Shown piece after piece: positions 33,745 through 42,035 of a stretch of DNA of 64,000 bases (within the stretch, counting starts at the first letter, position 1; each line of letters starts with the position of its first letter). The notes beneath the pieces are model-generated. The model was not told where the DNA came from. It made no database searches and saw only the letters and a program-made list of their open reading frames with translations. The stretch is from a virus. The translations under genes were made by a program, and so were the position numbers. Where the stretch lies: IMG/VR virus record IMGVR_UViG_3300047496_000204, positions 62,001 to 126,000 of that record; one strand, written 5' to 3'.

Positions 33745-34134
33745 TTAATCCTCTGCTTCTGACATAGAGGTTAGATCACGACCAAATCGCCATTCACCTT
33801 GAGTCCAAACATACGCATAATATTCCGAAATATTAAGCAATGCTTCTTTAAGAGAAGGAAACACTTCTCCGTCCACATCTTCTTCGCCGCGATCTCGACC
33901 ATAATACACGGTCTGGCCTGGAACCTTGGTTTCGTAACTATGACCAGGGCAACCGTCGCAACGTGGCCCCAAGCTCGAAATATCTCCCAAAACAACAGCT
34001 TCCGCTTGTTCTTGGGTGGTATAATGTTCAACTAATGTTCGACCAATACCAGACGGATATCCGTCGAAATGAACATAGACTTTCTTAGCCGAACCATCTG
34101 ATCGTTCGACAATGATGTTTGAATGCGTGCTCAT
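33745..34134 (-). CDS. conserved small phage protein (MSTxSxIxxE...HFDGYP), 129 aa
   Basis: MSTHSNIIVE, then VYVHFDGYPSGIGRTLVEHY matches a widely seen phage/bacterial family of unknown function. A C-rich segment CDGCPGHS is added in the middle. Overlaps the tiny ORF at 34131 by ATGA. Confidence 0.7.
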   Translation of the reverse strand: MSTHSNIIVERSDGSAKKVYVHFDGYPSGIGRTLVEHYTTQEQAEAVVLGDISSLGPRCDGCPGHSYETKVPGQTVYYGRDRGEEDVDGEVFPSLKEALLNISEYYAYVWTQGEWRFGRDLTSMSEAED

Positions 34135-34190
34135 GATGCCAACCTTTCACGAAAAGGACTATCCACAAATCCATTCACGAGTCTGTTCAT
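34131..34190 (-). CDS. 19-aa leader peptide ORF
   Basis: ATG with AGGAG at ideal spacing codes MNRLVNGFVDSPFRERLAS and ends in ATGA overlap with the next gene; probably couples its translation. Confidence 0.45.
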   Translation of the reverse strand: MNRLVNGFVDSPFRERLAS

Positions 34191-34219
34191 AATTTTTCTC
34201 CTAAGAAATTATGAAAATC

Positions 34220-34247
34220 AATTTACCATATTTTCGTTGACTGTCAA
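34220..34247 (-). promoter_or_regulatory. sigma70-type promoter
   Basis: TTGACA, 16 bp, TAAATT; drives the 34190 to 33290 operon. Confidence 0.6.
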
Positions 34248-34642
34248 TCCATTTTTCGAACAAGAGTTACCTGTCTTTTGCGCACACGACGAGCAATAGT
34301 TTCCTGAAGGCTTACTGATGGCCCAGCTTTCAAATCAAAATCCTTACGACTAAAGTGTTTTATGTAGGGCCTAAAGAGTTTTGTTTTGTCCTTCAAGAAA
34401 ATATGAATAGGAACTTGACGATTACTTTCCCACCACCATTGTTGCCCTAATTCCAAAAACAATGGTCTTAACTCAGCCGGGATCATATCTAAAGAATATA
34501 GAGATATTAGTTGATTATCCGAATTTAAAATAATTCCTAAATATGGAACATCTAACATAATACCATAACTCAAAAAAGGAAACTTTTCGAGAATAGCTTT
34601 TATGTCATCATTTATACCATCATTGTCCATTAATTTATCCAA
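34244..34642 (-). CDS. hypothetical protein, 132 aa
   Basis: Mixed fold with FLELGQQWWWESNRQ and a basic C-terminus (ARRVRKRQVTLVRKMD). Ends over the promoter at 34220-34247. No family recognised. Confidence 0.55.
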   Translation of the reverse strand: MDKLMDNDGINDDIKAILEKFPFLSYGIMLDVPYLGIILNSDNQLISLYSLDMIPAELRPLFLELGQQWWWESNRQVPIHIFLKDKTKLFRPYIKHFSRKDFDLKAGPSVSLQETIARRVRKRQVTLVRKMD

Positions 34643-34708
34643 TTTTTACTCCGCATTATATTGCTATTTGAAAGTGTCATTATTTAGTCTTATAAAAAAT
34701 CATATAGA

Positions 34709-34715
34709 ATAAATA
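34709..34715 (+). promoter_or_regulatory. T4-type late promoter (ATAAATA)
   Basis: ATAAATA, 4-nt gap to ATG, no SD site. Confidence 0.6.
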
Positions 34716-34719
34716 ATAC

Positions 34720-37125
34720 ATGCGCTATTCTGAACTCAAAGAATCGAAATATTTTCCAGTTGAAATACGCGGAACTAGACTAGACGTTATTAAAAATCCT
34801 AATCATAATGATATTTTAAGATTATTTGCCGCTATTAGAAAATATCTTAGGAATAGTAATCCAAAATTAAATGAAGAAGCAAGAGGGTTATTATTTGATG
34901 ATGGCGATCTATATGTTTGGAATGCTTATGAAGCTTCACATGATCAAATTGCAGGAGCTTTAAAATTATATGATTTTTGCGATAATCTCTACTTTAGTTC
35001 TCCAACTACCGTGACTGCATCACATGATTCTGAAATACAACGTAAAATGGATTCTCCAAAATTTGATAATCTGCGTATCGCTTTAGGCGTTAGAGCTAAT
35101 GTACTAAAAGAATATCAAAAAATGGAAATAGCCACTATTCCTGGAAAAATATACAAAAAATCAGTTCCAGTATGGATTAATCCTAGTCGAAAAGAATTGG
35201 ACAAATTAATTGGTAAATTCAAAATAGGTAAAAGTTATAATAAAGATGATGGATACGCACGCGGAATAGTAGACACCAAAGGAAATATATTTGTATGGGA
35301 TTCTTATGAAGCAGAGCACAACCAAATAATACGTAATATGGGCATCGATCCGTTATATCTGTTCTATATAATAGATACAACTCCTACTGGAATACTGGTC
35401 TATGATTTATATAATGATCTTGTTCCACTTGAAAAGATTAGCTTTCCACACTTCAAAGAAATTTGTAAAGGAAAACTTTCAGAAAGTATTGAAATTCTTC
35501 CTATATCATATGGGCCACATCAAAAAAAAGACATAACCGTTTGGAAAAACGAACCAAATCTTGAAGCTATAATGAAAAAAACTGGAAATAGTGTAAGAGG
35601 CATCGTGGATTCACAAGGTAATCTATATGTTTGGGATGAATACGACGCAACGCATTTCGAGATAAAAGAAGTTTTAGAAAAAGGTGGAGCGATTACTGAA
35701 GAAGATTTGTGGAATGAAAATAATGGTATCAAAATATATTGCGCGCGTGATAAACAATACTATGTAGCTCCGAATGGTGTTTATGGTCAACATACCTTTG
35801 ACGATCCTAAGGTTCCAGAGTTCATTCGAAATGCTTTAGTTAAGATCAAGAAGCCAAAAATCACTGAAGGCAAAGTAGAATTTGTTTCGATTAAAGGAAT
35901 AACCACCAAAGTATTGAAAAATCCGTCTAATACAGAATTGTTAAATCTCATTAACAATATTGAAGTATTCAAAAATACTGGTATTGGGAAAATTAAAGGT
36001 ATTATTGACAATAAAAAAGACTTATATGTTTGGGATGCTTATCTAGCTCATCATAATCAAATAAAATTTATGTTAGCTTTAAATGTTCAGTGTAATGTTT
36101 ACATAGAATATTATTCAAAAGAAAATAATTTTGTTTATAACGCTTTTCGAAAAGAATATGACGCTCCTAAAAATGCTATTGTTTTTCCTTCTTTTCGAAA
36201 AGCGTTGAATTTACAAAAACTTGCAGAAGGCCGATTAGAAGATTTCAAAAAATTAGCCGATGATCAGCGATATCGTCCGGAACTGGCGATGCTTGATGCT
36301 CAAAAAGTTTTACATAATTATCCAAATGGCGCCTCTTTAGGATATGCGCTTGAACATGTTGGTGACTTGACTCATCGCATGTCTCAACGATTCTGCGAGC
36401 GCATGGGATATGGTGAAGAATGGGTTGCTCCAAAAGTTAAAATTGGTTTACAATACTTGAAAAATATTCCTGATACGGAAGCAGCGATGGCTATTCCAGA
36501 CCTTCCAGAGTTGAAAACCTACGCAACTGAACATGCTAAGCTAAAAGTCTACAACGCGGTTCAGAAGGCCGCTAGAGATGCCGCTGTTGCCTTAGGATAT
36601 CGCAAATTCAATTTGGCAAGAAAAAACTTGGAATATCTTCAAGGATTAATCGATAGCGGTAAATATCAAGAAGAAGCCGCAAAGTATGAATTAACCGAAA
36701 CAGCCCAGCCCTTCTACAGAGGTTTTTGGATCACCGACAAAGGAGAAATTTTGAATTGTGATTATGAAAACGATATTCATCATGCCGATTTGCTGGTTAA
36801 TTACTTCAAGATAAAACAACATAGAGATAAAGACAACGATATTAATTGGGATGAATATTATGGAAATACTGATCTTGCTTTAAAGCATGGATGGGTACGA
36901 TGCTCTATATCTGGAAATAAACTAAACATTCAAATGGTAGGTCCGTTAAGTAAAGCAGCAGATCACTGTTTACTTGATTGGGTGTCGAAATATGGAAAAA
37001 TGTTTGGCGGTCTCTTTATTGAGAATCCGTATACCAAAGAAACTACAAAATATTTTGATCGAAATAAATTCTATTCTGAAATAAAAAAGCGAATATCGGG
37101 GAGGAAGGCAGATGAAGTTAACTGA
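34720..37125 (+). CDS. packaged-type protein with four YVW-H repeat domains and a GWVRC domain
   Basis: 801 aa. Tag MRYSELKES. Four copies of an approximately 85-residue domain follow, each with a basic strand ending in (K/I)N(P/E), a R-G-(I/L)xD turn and (L/I)(Y/F)VWxxxxAxHxxI, the YVW core at about residues 64, 190, 302 and 434. A helical segment (about 505-660) leads to a C-terminal domain FWITDKGEILNCDYEND...HGWVRCSISG shared with 37112. No catalytic motif recognised. Overlaps 37112 by 14 nt. Confidence 0.7.
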   Translation: MRYSELKESKYFPVEIRGTRLDVIKNPNHNDILRLFAAIRKYLRNSNPKLNEEARGLLFDDGDLYVWNAYEASHDQIAGALKLYDFCDNLYFSSPTTVTASHDSEIQRKMDSPKFDNLRIALGVRANVLKEYQKMEIATIPGKIYKKSVPVWINPSRKELDKLIGKFKIGKSYNKDDGYARGIVDTKGNIFVWDSYEAEHNQIIRNMGIDPLYLFYIIDTTPTGILVYDLYNDLVPLEKISFPHFKEICKGKLSESIEILPISYGPHQKKDITVWKNEPNLEAIMKKTGNSVRGIVDSQGNLYVWDEYDATHFEIKEVLEKGGAITEEDLWNENNGIKIYCARDKQYYVAPNGVYGQHTFDDPKVPEFIRNALVKIKKPKITEGKVEFVSIKGITTKVLKNPSNTELLNLINNIEVFKNTGIGKIKGIIDNKKDLYVWDAYLAHHNQIKFMLALNVQCNVYIEYYSKENNFVYNAFRKEYDAPKNAIVFPSFRKALNLQKLAEGRLEDFKKLADDQRYRPELAMLDAQKVLHNYPNGASLGYALEHVGDLTHRMSQRFCERMGYGEEWVAPKVKIGLQYLKNIPDTEAAMAIPDLPELKTYATEHAKLKVYNAVQKAARDAAVALGYRKFNLARKNLEYLQGLIDSGKYQEEAAKYELTETAQPFYRGFWITDKGEILNCDYENDIHHADLLVNYFKIKQHRDKDNDINWDEYYGNTDLALKHGWVRCSISGNKLNIQMVGPLSKAADHCLLDWVSKYGKMFGGLFIENPYTKETTKYFDRNKFYSEIKKRISGRKADEVN

Positions 37126-38017
37126 TATCTTTTCTTCCGATAGACCCATTATGGAAATGGCTTATGGTGGAATAAACAATGAAAGCAGTGCTCCTAACAT
37201 AAGAGGTTTTTGGATAACCGACAAAGGTGAATTTATCAGTTGTGATTATGATAATGATAAACATCATGGGGATTTATTAAATAATCATTTCGATCTTCCA
37301 TCAGTTAGAAAGACTCAAAATCATTTTGATTGGAATATCTATGAAAAAAATATAGTTGTAGCATTACAACACGGTTGGGTTCGATGTTCTTCTTCAACTC
37401 GTGATATCAATATTCAATGGGTTGATCCTTTAAGCCAAGAAACTAAAAAAACATTGCTTAAATGGATATCAGAATATGGCAAGATGTTTGAAGTAATGCA
37501 TATCGATAAGCCATATTCTACTGGTAGTGATTACTATAAAGAACCTACTAAATTTTATGCTATACTTAAAACTTTGTTGGAGAAACAACACAAATTAAAA
37601 GAATACAAAATAGAAAAAGCCGAAGTTGGTAAAAACAACCGAGAGATAACAATCTATAAAAATCCAAACTACAAAGAAATGCAAGAATTGTATGATAAGG
37701 TGTTGAAGACTACGGAAATTCGCGGATTGCTTGATGATAGTGGGATATTATATGTATGGAAAGCGTATGAAGCCAATCATGATTCCGTTGCATTGAGTTT
37801 GGGTGTAAAAATGAAACTTCGTCTCTATATGGACAAACCTGATAGAACTATTGGATATCGTCCAGGCGATGTTTTAGAACGGCCAGTTCTCATGTCAAAA
37901 GAACTATTAACTAAGTATCCCATGTTAGCTCGCGCTATTAAACCTAGAACTATACGCGAAGAATTTGAATCTCCGGAACGGTTTGCCGAATTGGCCAAGA
38001 GATGCAGCAATACGTAA
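37112..38017 (+). CDS. packaged-type protein: GWVRC domain plus YVW-H domain, shifted end
   Basis: 301 aa. Tag-like MKLTDIFSSDRPIME, then the GWVRC domain (RGFWITDKGEFISCDYDND...HGWVRCSSS) and one YVW-H domain (YKNPN...RGLLDDSGILYVWKAYEANH, given in parts). The frame ends at NT shortly after EEFESPERFAELAKR. One inserted base near 38001 would join it to the ART-like ORF at 37965 as AKRDAAIRKTDGMDVLYRGH, making one protein of about 470 aa. Confidence 0.65.
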   Translation: MKLTDIFSSDRPIMEMAYGGINNESSAPNIRGFWITDKGEFISCDYDNDKHHGDLLNNHFDLPSVRKTQNHFDWNIYEKNIVVALQHGWVRCSSSTRDINIQWVDPLSQETKKTLLKWISEYGKMFEVMHIDKPYSTGSDYYKEPTKFYAILKTLLEKQHKLKEYKIEKAEVGKNNREITIYKNPNYKEMQELYDKVLKTTEIRGLLDDSGILYVWKAYEANHDSVALSLGVKMKLRLYMDKPDRTIGYRPGDVLERPVLMSKELLTKYPMLARAIKPRTIREEFESPERFAELAKRCSNT

Positions 38018-38528
38018 AACTGACGGAATGGACGTTCTGTATCGTGGTCATTACGATGAAGAAATTAATGATAATTCTTTCATGACCGATTGGGTTGGGC
38101 ATGCTTCTGGTGGAGAGGGAAAAATTGATGCCTTCGCATATGATCCAAATGATGTGTTATACTTTAATGATGCCCAATTTGAACTTATGCGAAACAGTAT
38201 TAAAAGGTTTTCAGACAAACGACTTGAAGTTGTCTATAAAGCCGCTCTTGTCGGAAATCGTCATGCTGACTATTTGATGGGTGATTTTCATTTAGTAAAG
38301 GAAGTATTGAGAGGGAACAAACCATATTCTAAGATTTCCGATAGTCCGCATTTGAATGATCCAATTGTTCCACTCTTGCAAGCTTATGCTCGGGAGAAAG
38401 GTAAGAATATTATTGCTTTCAACGGAAATGATTATGCGGACTATGGAGGGCAGACCGAGTATGTTGTTGGATCGGTTTCTAAGCTGATCAATCTCCGCGA
38501 ACTTTATACGAAAATTAAAAATAAGTGA
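37965..38528 (+). CDS. ART-like domain, probably the C-terminus of 37112
   Basis: From about 38027 the frame reads VLYRGHYDEE (Arg motif), then FAYDPNDVLYFND and GGQTEYVVGSVSKLI with a QxE pair, the R...QxE layout of ADP-ribosyltransferases. Its apparent start has no SD site, and the first 20 residues run out of the 37112 frame, so it is likely separated from that gene by one base. Confidence 0.5.
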   Translation: MNLRNGLPNWPRDAAIRKTDGMDVLYRGHYDEEINDNSFMTDWVGHASGGEGKIDAFAYDPNDVLYFNDAQFELMRNSIKRFSDKRLEVVYKAALVGNRHADYLMGDFHLVKEVLRGNKPYSKISDSPHLNDPIVPLLQAYAREKGKNIIAFNGNDYADYGGQTEYVVGSVSKLINLRELYTKIKNK

Positions 38529-39224
38529 TTATTCATCATCCCAAGGTAAACTACCCCAACCATCTTGGTCTGTATCCGCATAAGGATCAATTATGACTGG
38601 TGTATTCCCACGTTTCATTACATTTGCTGGATGAATATCAATAAAGGTAGTTGGTCCAGCTTTTCCTACTATTTGTCGAATTGTATCAAGTAACTCTTTT
38701 TGTTCTTCTGTTAAATCCCATAATTCATATTCGTTAAAACCATTTTTTGCAATATTTGTTAAAGTTTTAATTTTATTATTCGCAAATTCTTGATAGGTTA
38801 TTGGTTCTAATCGTTCTATACGAATCATTTTGGCATTATCTGTTAACTTGGCTGGCGAACCCCTGAATTTTGGTAGAAATTTGTTTTCTGGATGTTTCTT
38901 ACAAAAATTAATAAAACGATCATATTGAGGATCGTTATAAATTTTTAGAACTTTGTCGTTCCCATCTTTGGCGAATACATAACTATATTCTCCGGAGCCA
39001 ATTTCTTTATACCCAAACTTTTTCATATATTCTGAAATGTTTCTTGGATTTTTCAAAACCGCTAAGTGTTGCTTAACGCCAGCCAGTTCCGTAATGGGAG
39101 CCTTTGGCTTGAAATAGCCTTTTGGATCGACCATTTTATTTGCTTTTTTACGGTCAATTTCACCGTTTGCCTTGGTCGCACTGGCAATGGTTTCAAATTC
39201 AGAAATGATTTCGTGATATCGCAT
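38529..39224 (-). CDS. protein-kinase-like packaged protein
   Basis: 231 aa. Tag MRYHEIISEFE with ISE site. Gly-rich EIGSGEYSYVF, VLKIY lysine strand, and catalytic-loop-like DIHPANVMK with VIIDPYADTD (about residues 191-215). Paralogue of 16255. An extended T4-type late promoter TATAAATACTAT ends at the ATG, with no SD site. A kinase injected with the DNA is the natural guess; substrate unknown. Confidence 0.7.
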   Translation of the reverse strand: MRYHEIISEFETIASATKANGEIDRKKANKMVDPKGYFKPKAPITELAGVKQHLAVLKNPRNISEYMKKFGYKEIGSGEYSYVFAKDGNDKVLKIYNDPQYDRFINFCKKHPENKFLPKFRGSPAKLTDNAKMIRIERLEPITYQEFANNKIKTLTNIAKNGFNEYELWDLTEEQKELLDTIRQIVGKAGPTTFIDIHPANVMKRGNTPVIIDPYADTDQDGWGSLPWDDE

Positions 39225-39228
39225 ATAG

Positions 39229-39236
39229 TATTTATA
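39229..39236 (-). promoter_or_regulatory. T4-type late promoter (TATAAATA)
   Basis: TATAAATACTAT, close to the extended T4 consensus; 4-nt gap to ATG. Confidence 0.75.
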
Positions 39237-39295
39237 AAAAGTGGATGCGCGATCTAATGAATCTTATTGAGAATGCTCTGAAGATGGAGCTTGAA

Positions 39296-39326
39296 GTAGT
39301 GGAAGATGTAGCATATCTCCCACTAC
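39296..39326. other. stem-loop
   Basis: GTAGTGG pairs with CCACTAC, with AGAT/ATCT inside the loop; first of a row of hairpins in this gene-free stretch (39225-39502). Confidence 0.5.
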
Positions 39327-39331
39327 TCCAA

Positions 39332-39433
39332 AGAAAAAGTAGACCTTTCAGCTACTTTTTCTTATTCTGACGGCCTAGACCGCCAACCTTTTCAAGAAAG
39401 GTAAGAGGGAACGCTCCGAAAAGCGTTCCCTAT
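39332..39433 (-). ncRNA. candidate small RNA with three hairpins
   Basis: Begins about 7 nt after a TTGACA/TATTAA promoter. Hairpin 1: AGGGAACGCT/AGCGTTCCCT (10 bp). Hairpin 2: ACCTTT/AAAGGT. A GGC-rich hairpin follows. The end is a terminator-like stem AGAAAAAGTAG/CTACTTTTTCT with U-rich exit at 39332. No ORF above a few codons on this strand. Confidence 0.5.
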
Positions 39434-39439
39434 TCTCAC

Positions 39440-39466
39440 TTAATACTAAGAGAATAAGCATGTCAA
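39440..39466 (-). promoter_or_regulatory. sigma70-type promoter for small RNA
   Basis: TTGACA, 15 bp, TATTAA. The spacing is short, so confidence is moderate. The TTGACA overlaps an AAGCATGT/ACATGCTT inverted repeat. Confidence 0.45.
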
Positions 39467-39502
39467 ATACTAACATGCTTCCTTTGAAGAAAGAATATTA
39501 CC

Positions 39503-39707
39503 CTATCCTTCTTCAATCTGACGGCTTTCGCCGCCAACATCCCGATTTAAGGCCGAGATAGTTCCTGCGGCACGCTTTGCAATAGAATGCCGATATTGTT
39601 TGGAGATGACCAAATCCGGATGGGCATCACAGGTGTTTTTGATAGCACCTTCGATGATTCTTAGCAATAGGGCTTGTGATGGCGTTGCTCGTTTAGGAGA
39701 GTGGTCA
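39503..39707 (-). pseudogene. small gene needing one base near its start
   Basis: The frame SPKRATPSQALLLRIIEGAI...DVGGESRQIEEG (given in parts) has clear coding character but no start codon where the upstream gene ends. The ATG overlapping that stop (ATGACCAC) connects if one base is added (MTTSPKR). Helical, about 68 aa. Function unknown. Confidence 0.4.
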
Positions 39708-39854
39708 TTCCTTTTCCGCTCTATCCTTTTTAGGTTTGGGTGTCTTGCACAGTAGAGGAAAATTGTGACGATGCCGTGCTTCACCCATTGCACTACGAGC
39801 CACGTGGCCGCAGGAACAGGTAAGTTGTGCTCGATCTAGCCAATGTCTTGCCAT
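39705..39854 (-). CDS. small zinc-ribbon protein, 49 aa
   Basis: MARHWLDRAQLTCSCGHVAR carries CxC and a later Cys (PLLCKTPKPKKD), fitting a short zinc knuckle. Begins 2 nt after the 39857 stop. Confidence 0.5.
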   Translation of the reverse strand: MARHWLDRAQLTCSCGHVARSAMGEARHRHNFPLLCKTPKPKKDRAEKE

Positions 39855-39856
39855 CG

Positions 39857-40141
39857 TTAAACAATCTCCAAGATAGCCAGAGCGCGCCGCTGAATTTCCT
39901 TTATGATCAAGTGATCGTCATCAAACGCTGGATCATAACTGGCAAGAATCGCTAGGATAAACCGCATATTAGGTGCGAGGGTAATCAAATTGGCATTGGC
40001 TTCTGCAACTTCATCGTATTGCGCGCCTTCAGCGTAGACCTTTGCAATATGACGCCGACTTGAGGAAGAAATACGGATATTACCCGGATGGTCCGCATCA
40101 CGAACCTTTATCCATTGTCCAACACTATGCTTAGCAATCAT
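39857..40141 (-). CDS. hypothetical protein, 94 aa
   Basis: Start at MIAKHSVGQWIKV because GGAGAG lies upstream; the longer frame lacks support. Contains ITLAPNMRFILAILASYDP. Short phage proteins with NMRxxLxxL blocks are known only as hypothetical. Confidence 0.6.
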   Translation of the reverse strand: MIAKHSVGQWIKVRDADHPGNIRISSSSRRHIAKVYAEGAQYDEVAEANANLITLAPNMRFILAILASYDPAFDDDHLIIKEIQRRALAILEIV

Positions 40142-40200
40142 TATCGCTCTCCATTTAATGCTTATGATTTTTTGTATCACTTTTTTTATTTCTGTCAAGC

Positions 40201-40207
40201 ATAAATA
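40201..40207 (+). promoter_or_regulatory. T4-type late promoter (ATAAATA)
   Basis: GCATAAATA, 5-nt gap to ATG, no SD site. Confidence 0.6.
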
Positions 40208-40212
40208 ATGGA

Positions 40213-41112
40213 ATGACCGCTACCGTTGAAATTTACAATATGCCAAAAGTCACAACGCTGACGCTTGTGAGTAGTGGAACAGGAGCCAGCCAAATGAATT
40301 ATCCTATGAATACAACAGAAATTAGCTTATTAAAAGGTGTAACCAACGACGTTTATTTTTTCGTAAAAGATGTTGATCGCAAACCAGTCACCGCAAATGC
40401 TATGGCGAATGCCAATATCAGCAATGTTCGTATTGTTATAACAGACCCTAATGCTACTGGTAATGCCGCTTTATTATTAGGTTCTCAACTTCCACCAATG
40501 GCAGGAGACCCAAGCTATCTTGTTCCAGCACCAAATATTGATGCCGCCAAAGGATGTTGGATGTTTACGGCTAACTCATCATTAACGTATGATTGGCCTA
40601 TTTCTGCTTTAAATTACAGTATTATTTGTGATAGAATTTCTGGTGGTCCAGTCATGTTATATACAGATAGAAACTATAATCCAAAAAGTAATATATACAT
40701 GCTTCCTGGACCTTTTCCGGGACCATCGGAAACAATTTATGTTAGCAATAATGCGTTTGTTCAACAAGGCATGAGTATATTCAGTGGTCCTTATCCCGGA
40801 GCAGCACAGATAGGAAATCTAAGTGGACAACATAGTATGGTAGCAAACGTGGCTATGTTCACAGGAAGTATTTCAGTACAAGCGTCTTTAGAAAATCAAG
40901 CTCCAACTGAAGATACTGATTGGTTTGAAGGAAATATTACTTCCACAACCGCCGGAACTATAACAAATCCTGGAACGGTAACAATTAATGTTGATCAATC
41001 TGATCCAGTTTATATTTCTTTCCAAGGAAATTACATGTGGGTTAGATTTATTGTCTACAATAATGTCATGGGCGGCGGCTATTTCTTTAATTTAGACTAT
41101 AGAAATGATTAA
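40213..41112 (+). CDS. putative virion structural protein, 299 aa
   Basis: Beta-rich, Gly/Asn/Pro-rich with few charged residues, no tag. SLLKGVTNDVYFFVKDVDRK followed by a series of short strands and VYISFQGNYMWVRFIVYNN at the end resemble T4-like neck, tail or fibre-type proteins. The late promoter placed for leaderless expression supports a structural role. Family not identified. Confidence 0.6.
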   Translation: MTATVEIYNMPKVTTLTLVSSGTGASQMNYPMNTTEISLLKGVTNDVYFFVKDVDRKPVTANAMANANISNVRIVITDPNATGNAALLLGSQLPPMAGDPSYLVPAPNIDAAKGCWMFTANSSLTYDWPISALNYSIICDRISGGPVMLYTDRNYNPKSNIYMLPGPFPGPSETIYVSNNAFVQQGMSIFSGPYPGAAQIGNLSGQHSMVANVAMFTGSISVQASLENQAPTEDTDWFEGNITSTTAGTITNPGTVTINVDQSDPVYISFQGNYMWVRFIVYNNVMGGGYFFNLDYRND

Positions 41113-41691
41113 CTACACAACACCAATACCGTCACATCCAGGACAAATACCTCCATCTGGATCAATATATCTAGGGCATTCACCTGTACCATCGCAAGTA
41201 ATACAGGTATGTTTAGGTACATATTCGGATTTAGGTTTTGGTTTAAAACTATAAGAAGAAACACTCGGTGGATTATTTTTATCACCCAATGCATATCTAA
41301 CATTTATGGTATCTAAATTTTCTACACTATTATTGGTATATTGTGTCATTTTGACTTTACCTTCGTAATCTTCAAAATAAACACCAAAAGATGAAATGGG
41401 TTTCAAACCAAGGGCTGGTCTCATTCCCATATGTGGAGCATCGAAACCGTTCCAAACATAAAGATCACCTGATGTTTTGTCAATTAATCCGCGCACATCT
41501 TCATTTTGTCCACTGTCATCATATCGATCTTTGTTTTCTTCTTTAGCCGTTTGACATAATTTAAGCAATTCTCGATTCGATGGATTTATGAAGACTTTAA
41601 CTTCAACACCGTAAACGGTTACTTTCTCAATCTTAAATTCATTAAGAATTTGTATACTTTCAATAAGGTTGATGAGCGAACGCATATCCAT
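41113..41691 (-). CDS. packaged-type protein: YVW-H domain plus DnaJ-type zinc motifs
   Basis: 192 aa. Tag MDMRSLINLIES with LIE site. One YVW-H domain (INPSNREL, RGLIDKTSGDLYVWNGFDAP). The C-terminus has two CxxCxGxG-type units, CITCDGTGEC and CPGCDGIGVV, as in the DnaJ zinc domain. Late promoter with a 5-nt gap, no SD. Convergent with the 40213 gene with no gap. Confidence 0.65.
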   Translation of the reverse strand: MDMRSLINLIESIQILNEFKIEKVTVYGVEVKVFINPSNRELLKLCQTAKEENKDRYDDSGQNEDVRGLIDKTSGDLYVWNGFDAPHMGMRPALGLKPISSFGVYFEDYEGKVKMTQYTNNSVENLDTINVRYALGDKNNPPSVSSYSFKPKPKSEYVPKHTCITCDGTGECPRYIDPDGGICPGCDGIGVV

Positions 41692-41696
41692 ATTTT

Positions 41697-41703
41697 TATT
41701 TAT
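41697..41703 (-). promoter_or_regulatory. T4-type late promoter (ATAAATA)
   Basis: GATAAATAAAAAT then ATG. Confidence 0.6.
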
Positions 41704-41704
41704 C

Positions 41705-41733
41705 TTGACGTTGCTATTAAAATTTCATATATT
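41705..41733 (+). promoter_or_regulatory. sigma70-type promoter
   Basis: TTGACG, 17 bp, TATATT. Start site falls close to the 41739 ATG. Confidence 0.5.
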
Positions 41734-41738
41734 ATGAT

Positions 41739-42023
41739 ATGGAAATTTTAGAATCTTTTGAAGGATGGATTGAAGAGATCACTCCTGAAATCATTTACGC
41801 TACTATAATCAGTCTTATCGATGAAGAACGATTTTATGTAGAGTTCACACATGACCAATTTAAAGTTTCGGTGGAACCAGTGTTGGGAATGATTTTCACT
41901 ATGAATGTATATGAAAATAAACTTGAATTTGTCATTCCTCCACCCTGGACACAAGAAGAATTAGATGCTATTTATAAAGAGTCAAAAGAAATGGCCGAAA
42001 AATTATCAAAACTTTTTATATAA
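41739..42023 (+). CDS. hypothetical acidic protein, 94 aa
   Basis: Glu/Ile/Phe-rich, beta then helix (PPPWTQEELDAIYKESKEM). Same frame as and 12 nt before the phosphoesterase. No family recognised. Confidence 0.55.
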   Translation: MEILESFEGWIEEITPEIIYATIISLIDEERFYVEFTHDQFKVSVEPVLGMIFTMNVYENKLEFVIPPPWTQEELDAIYKESKEMAEKLSKLFI

Positions 42024-42035
42024 GGAGAGTATAAA

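Noticed and set aside
39255-39368. 37-aa plus-strand ORF (MNLIENALKMELEVV...)
   Set aside because: No SD site, runs through two hairpins and has no clear similarity; more likely part of the stem-loop region.
41109-41303. minus-strand ORF of 64 aa beside 41113
   Set aside because: Shadow frame of the YVW-H/DnaJ-zinc gene, with low-complexity Val/Leu composition.
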